From Rhodobacteraceae bacterium UBA7436 (GTDB taxonomy: Bacteria > Pseudomonadota > Alphaproteobacteria > Rhodobacterales > Rhodobacteraceae), in the NCBI GenBank assembly GCA_002478745.1, contig DLQI01000121.1:1-55987 (forward strand): DNA of 55,987 nucleotides, read 5' to 3'. Each line of letters begins with the position of its first letter. The stretch's first letter is position 1. Under the pieces are notes generated by a model. The model had not been told where the DNA came from and did no database searches. It saw only the letters and a list, made by a program, of their open reading frames with translations. Below, in pieces: positions 53,551 to 55,987 of the stretch. Made by a program: the position numbers and the translations under genes.

Positions 53551-54222
53551 CTATGATTGCCAAGGGGCAAAGAATTCCTTTGGGTATAGACGCTCGTCAC
53601 CTTTTGGCAGGCTGGCTTGAAATGCAGGGCGTTGGGATATGTGTTCATACCACACAGAAGTGAGTGGGTGGGTATCTAATTTCGCAAAATGTAGCGCCAT
53701 ATAAACGGCTTGGCCCACAGAAACATCAGCGGCACTAAAACCAGAAGGCAATAAATACTGTCCATCCTCCTCCAGTTCAGCCAAGCGTCCTTCGATGGCA
53801 TCATAGCATTTTGCCAATCTGGCGGCTTCTAGCTTCATCACAATCGGACTGCGCATGGTGTCATCGTAAAGGGCGACATGCTGTTGGGTCAAAGCGGCGG
53901 AATGTTGACTGATGGTTTCTGAGAAGTGAACCCAAATCAGCCAATCCGCACGTTCAACGTGCCCAGCAGGCCTGCCCAGCGCATTCGGGCTATATGTTTC
54001 ACACAAGACTTCGGTAATCGCGCCTGTCTCAAAGATCGAACGCCCGTCTATTTCTAACGCAGGGACACGACCTGCAGGTGAACGGGCCAAATAGTTAGGA
54101 TCACGCAGGTTCTTACCAAAGGGATGGGTGACCACATCAAATTCAACACCCAACTCATGTAACAACCAAAGCGAACGCATAGAGCGTGATTGCGGACAAT
54201 GGTGCAATGTTATGCCATTCAT
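53551..54222 (-). CDS. Glutathione S-transferase family protein
   Basis: 223-aa cytosolic GST. The thioredoxin-like N-terminal domain covers about 1-80 (TLHHCPQSRSMRSLWLLHELG, GRVPALEIDGRSIFETGAI with the glutathione-binding acidic/Ser pair), followed by a helical domain. Its start overlaps the mccA stop (ATGA). A GST within the leucine-degradation operon suggests detoxification of an electrophilic acyl-CoA by-product, which is inference. Confidence 0.9.
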   Translation of the reverse strand: MNGITLHHCPQSRSMRSLWLLHELGVEFDVVTHPFGKNLRDPNYLARSPAGRVPALEIDGRSIFETGAITEVLCETYSPNALGRPAGHVERADWLIWVHFSETISQHSAALTQQHVALYDDTMRSPIVMKLEAARLAKCYDAIEGRLAELEEDGQYLLPSGFSAADVSVGQAVYMALHFAKLDTHPLTSVWYEHISQRPAFQASLPKGDERLYPKEFFAPWQS

Positions 54223-55987
54223 GTATCAACCTCCTCCAAACGGATAAGCGCGGCACCTGCTTCTACTTGATCCCCCGCACTCACCAAAACCTCAGCAATC
54301 ACCCCATCACGGGCAGCCAATAGCGCATGTTCCATCTTCATAGCTTCCAATACAGCCAGCTTGTCCCCAGCAGTTACAGACTGTCCTGCTTTTGCGGTCA
54401 CAGCCTTCACCAATCCGGGCATCGGGGCATCAACGATATTACCGTCCCCCGTTGCACTGGCATCACGTTGCAAGGGATCAACAATGTTAAAGGCAATGCC
54501 ATAAGCGTCAAACACAGTGACACTGGCCTCTGTCATCGCAACTGCCGGTGCTGACATACCATCTAGCAGCCATCTTCCCCCCACATGCTGGGCCACCACA
54601 ACAGCGTTACCCACATGCCATGTCTGCGTATCAGCACTGCTTACCTCTACAGCAAGAGTTACCGCTTCCCCCTCATGGGACAAGGCAACAGATTGGCGCA
54701 GAGGAGCCCACAGGTTAAACCCTGCCGTCGCACTGGACGTATCAAGACCCATAGCCGCCATACCTGCACGCGCCCAATGGGATGGCGTCACAACAGCGAC
54801 AGCTGTTAATGCATCAATGTCACGGGCGATTAGGCCAGTATCCACATCCCCAGCAGCGAAACCCTTGTGTTCAGCCAATGCGCCAAGAAAACCAAGGTTG
54901 GTCACCGTCCCCGCCACCTGCGTACCCTTTAGCGCAGCAGACAGTTTAGCCAGTGCAACATCGCGTGTTGGTCCATGCACAATCACTTTAGCAATCATGG
55001 GGTCATAGAACGGGCTAATCGTATCCCCGCCACGCACACCACTGTCCGCACGTACACCTGCGGGGAAATGCAAATGGGTCAACGTGCCTGTGGCAGGTAG
55101 AAACCCCTTAGGGACATCTTCGGCATAAAGGCGCGCTTCAAAGGCATGGCCGTTGATTGTCAGCTCGCTTTGGGACTTGGGCAAAGGCTCTCCCGCTGCG
55201 ACGCGCAATTGCCATTCCACAAGGTCTACACCTGTAATGGCCTCCGTCACGGGGTGTTCCACTTGTAGACGGGTGTTCATCTCCATGAAAAAGAACCCAT
55301 CGGCTTTTAATCCGTCAGAGCCATCCACGATAAATTCAACTGTCCCTGCGCCCTTATACCCAATCGCCTCCGCCGCAAGAACGGCAGCTTGCCCCATTGC
55401 ATCACGCATCTCTTGGGTCATATCGGGGGCTGGTGCTTCTTCGATTACTTTCTGATGACGGCGTTGCAGCGAACAATCACGCTCAAACAAATGAACCGCT
55501 TGCGTGCCATCGCCAAACACCTGAACCTCAATATGGCGCGGCTTGGTCACAAACTTCTCAACCAAAACATCAGAATTGCCAAACGAGGTTGCAGCCTCAG
55601 AGCGAGCAGACGCCAACGCCTCATCAAAGGAACTCGCCTCTTCCACCAGACGCATTCCCTTGCCACCACCCCCAGAAACGGCCTTAATCAAAACGGGGTA
55701 CCCCATCTTATCAGCCTCAGCCGCCAACAGGACATCATCCTGATTGGCACCATGATACCCCGGCACAACCGGCACACCCGCTGTTATCATCAAAGCTTTC
55801 GCAGCATCCTTTAACCCCATAGCGCGGATTGCATCGCTCGAGGGACCAATGAACACCAATCCAGCGGCCTCGACCTGATCCACAAAATCAGGGTTCTCAG
55901 ACAGAAACCCGTATCCCGGATGGATCGCCTGTGCGCCCGTATCCAACGCCGCTTGAATAATGACATCACCGCGCAGATAACTGTCCG
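54219..55987 (-). CDS. mccA: 3-methylcrotonyl-CoA carboxylase alpha (biotin) subunit, 5' end outside the window
   Basis: Carboxylates 3-methylcrotonyl-CoA with its beta subunit during leucine breakdown. The frame continues through the right edge (reading DSYLRGDVIIQAALDTGAQ), so about 60 N-terminal residues are missing. Present are the biotin carboxylase core (KAVSGGGGKGMRLVEE glycine loop, FFMEMNTRLQVEHPVTE), the linker region, and the carrier domain with VLEAMKMEHALL (biotinylated lysine). The neighbouring HMG-CoA lyase and hydratase distinguish it from acetyl- or propionyl-CoA carboxylases. Confidence 0.92.
   Translation of the reverse strand, partial: DSYLRGDVIIQAALDTGAQAIHPGYGFLSENPDFVDQVEAAGLVFIGPSSDAIRAMGLKDAAKALMITAGVPVVPGYHGANQDDVLLAAEADKMGYPVLIKAVSGGGGKGMRLVEEASSFDEALASARSEAATSFGNSDVLVEKFVTKPRHIEVQVFGDGTQAVHLFERDCSLQRRHQKVIEEAPAPDMTQEMRDAMGQAAVLAAEAIGYKGAGTVEFIVDGSDGLKADGFFFMEMNTRLQVEHPVTEAITGVDLVEWQLRVAAGEPLPKSQSELTINGHAFEARLYAEDVPKGFLPATGTLTHLHFPAGVRADSGVRGGDTISPFYDPMIAKVIVHGPTRDVALAKLSAALKGTQVAGTVTNLGFLGALAEHKGFAAGDVDTGLIARDIDALTAVAVVTPSHWARAGMAAMGLDTSSATAGFNLWAPLRQSVALSHEGEAVTLAVEVSSADTQTWHVGNAVVVAQHVGGRWLLDGMSAPAVAMTEASVTVFDAYGIAFNIVDPLQRDASATGDGNIVDAPMPGLVKAVTAKAGQSVTAGDKLAVLEAMKMEHALLAARDGVIAEVLVSAGDQVEAGAALIRLEEVDT

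Noticed and set aside
1..55987. tRNA or rRNA genes, CRISPR arrays, transposons or prophage genes
   Set aside because: I looked for repeated spacers, transposase or integrase motifs and tRNA-like TTCGAATC arms and found none convincing.

Overview
The window looks like a chromosomal segment of a marine alphaproteobacterium of the Rhodobacteraceae (Roseobacter group). The basis is the protein sequences, the Rhodobacteraceae-type nuo operon with small lineage genes inserted between its subunits, the surE-pcm-nlpD and tatABC blocks, and a leucine-degradation cluster. By eye the base composition is only moderately GC-rich, which would suit a lower-GC roseobacter. Nearly everything is housekeeping. 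I see no phage, insertion sequence, CRISPR array, rRNA or tRNA. No stretch longer than 300 bases lacks a gene; the longest gap is 51584-51861.

Left part (1-15963, mainly + strand). A gene cut by the left edge carries an in-frame amber stop. It is followed by pyrC and pyrE (pyrimidine synthesis), dnaB (replicative helicase), and alr-mlaE-mlaF-pqiA (D-alanine supply plus envelope lipid transport, joined by ATGA overlaps). Next come a coiled-coil membrane protein, radA, cvpA and purF, a DUF1801 protein, an SDR, and surE-pcm-nlpD.

Middle part (16010-30124). On the - strand are an ATPase (DUF815) and tatA-tatB-tatC. A divergent WYL regulator has a near-ideal palindrome in front of it. Then, on the - strand, an ABC ATPase is followed by two tandem Lin0512-family genes; a sodium:solute symporter lies just upstream of them. 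An SDR lacking the usual catalytic pair is coupled to an AlkD-like DNA repair gene. On the + strand are a Hint-domain protein, prfC, a glycosyltransferase with a 1-base frameshift near its end, and the DEAD-box helicase rhlE, which ends at a strong terminator.

Right part (30252-51583, - strand). This is one long transcription unit carrying all 14 subunits of respiratory complex I in the order nuoABCDEFGHIJKLMN, followed by birA, coaX and rnj. Seven non-nuo genes are interspersed: a 57-aa membrane protein, a membrane protein with a helix-hairpin-helix-like tail, DUF5337, a MAPEG protein, two lipoproteins and DUF5333. NuoE is extended by the same tail domain as the neighbouring membrane protein. 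Upstream, also on the - strand, lies the 3' part of a leucine/isovalerate degradation operon (mccA, a GST, HMG-CoA lyase, enoyl-CoA hydratase), cut by the right edge. BirA in the nuo unit would biotinylate carboxylases such as MccA.

The observations most worth a second look are the two apparent gene-breaking mutations, the domain shared by NuoE and its neighbour, the overlooked 57-aa gene between nuoC and nuoD, the Lin0512/ABC ATPase/symporter cluster, and the palindrome before the WYL regulator. I did not find a clearly new multi-gene system and do not claim one.
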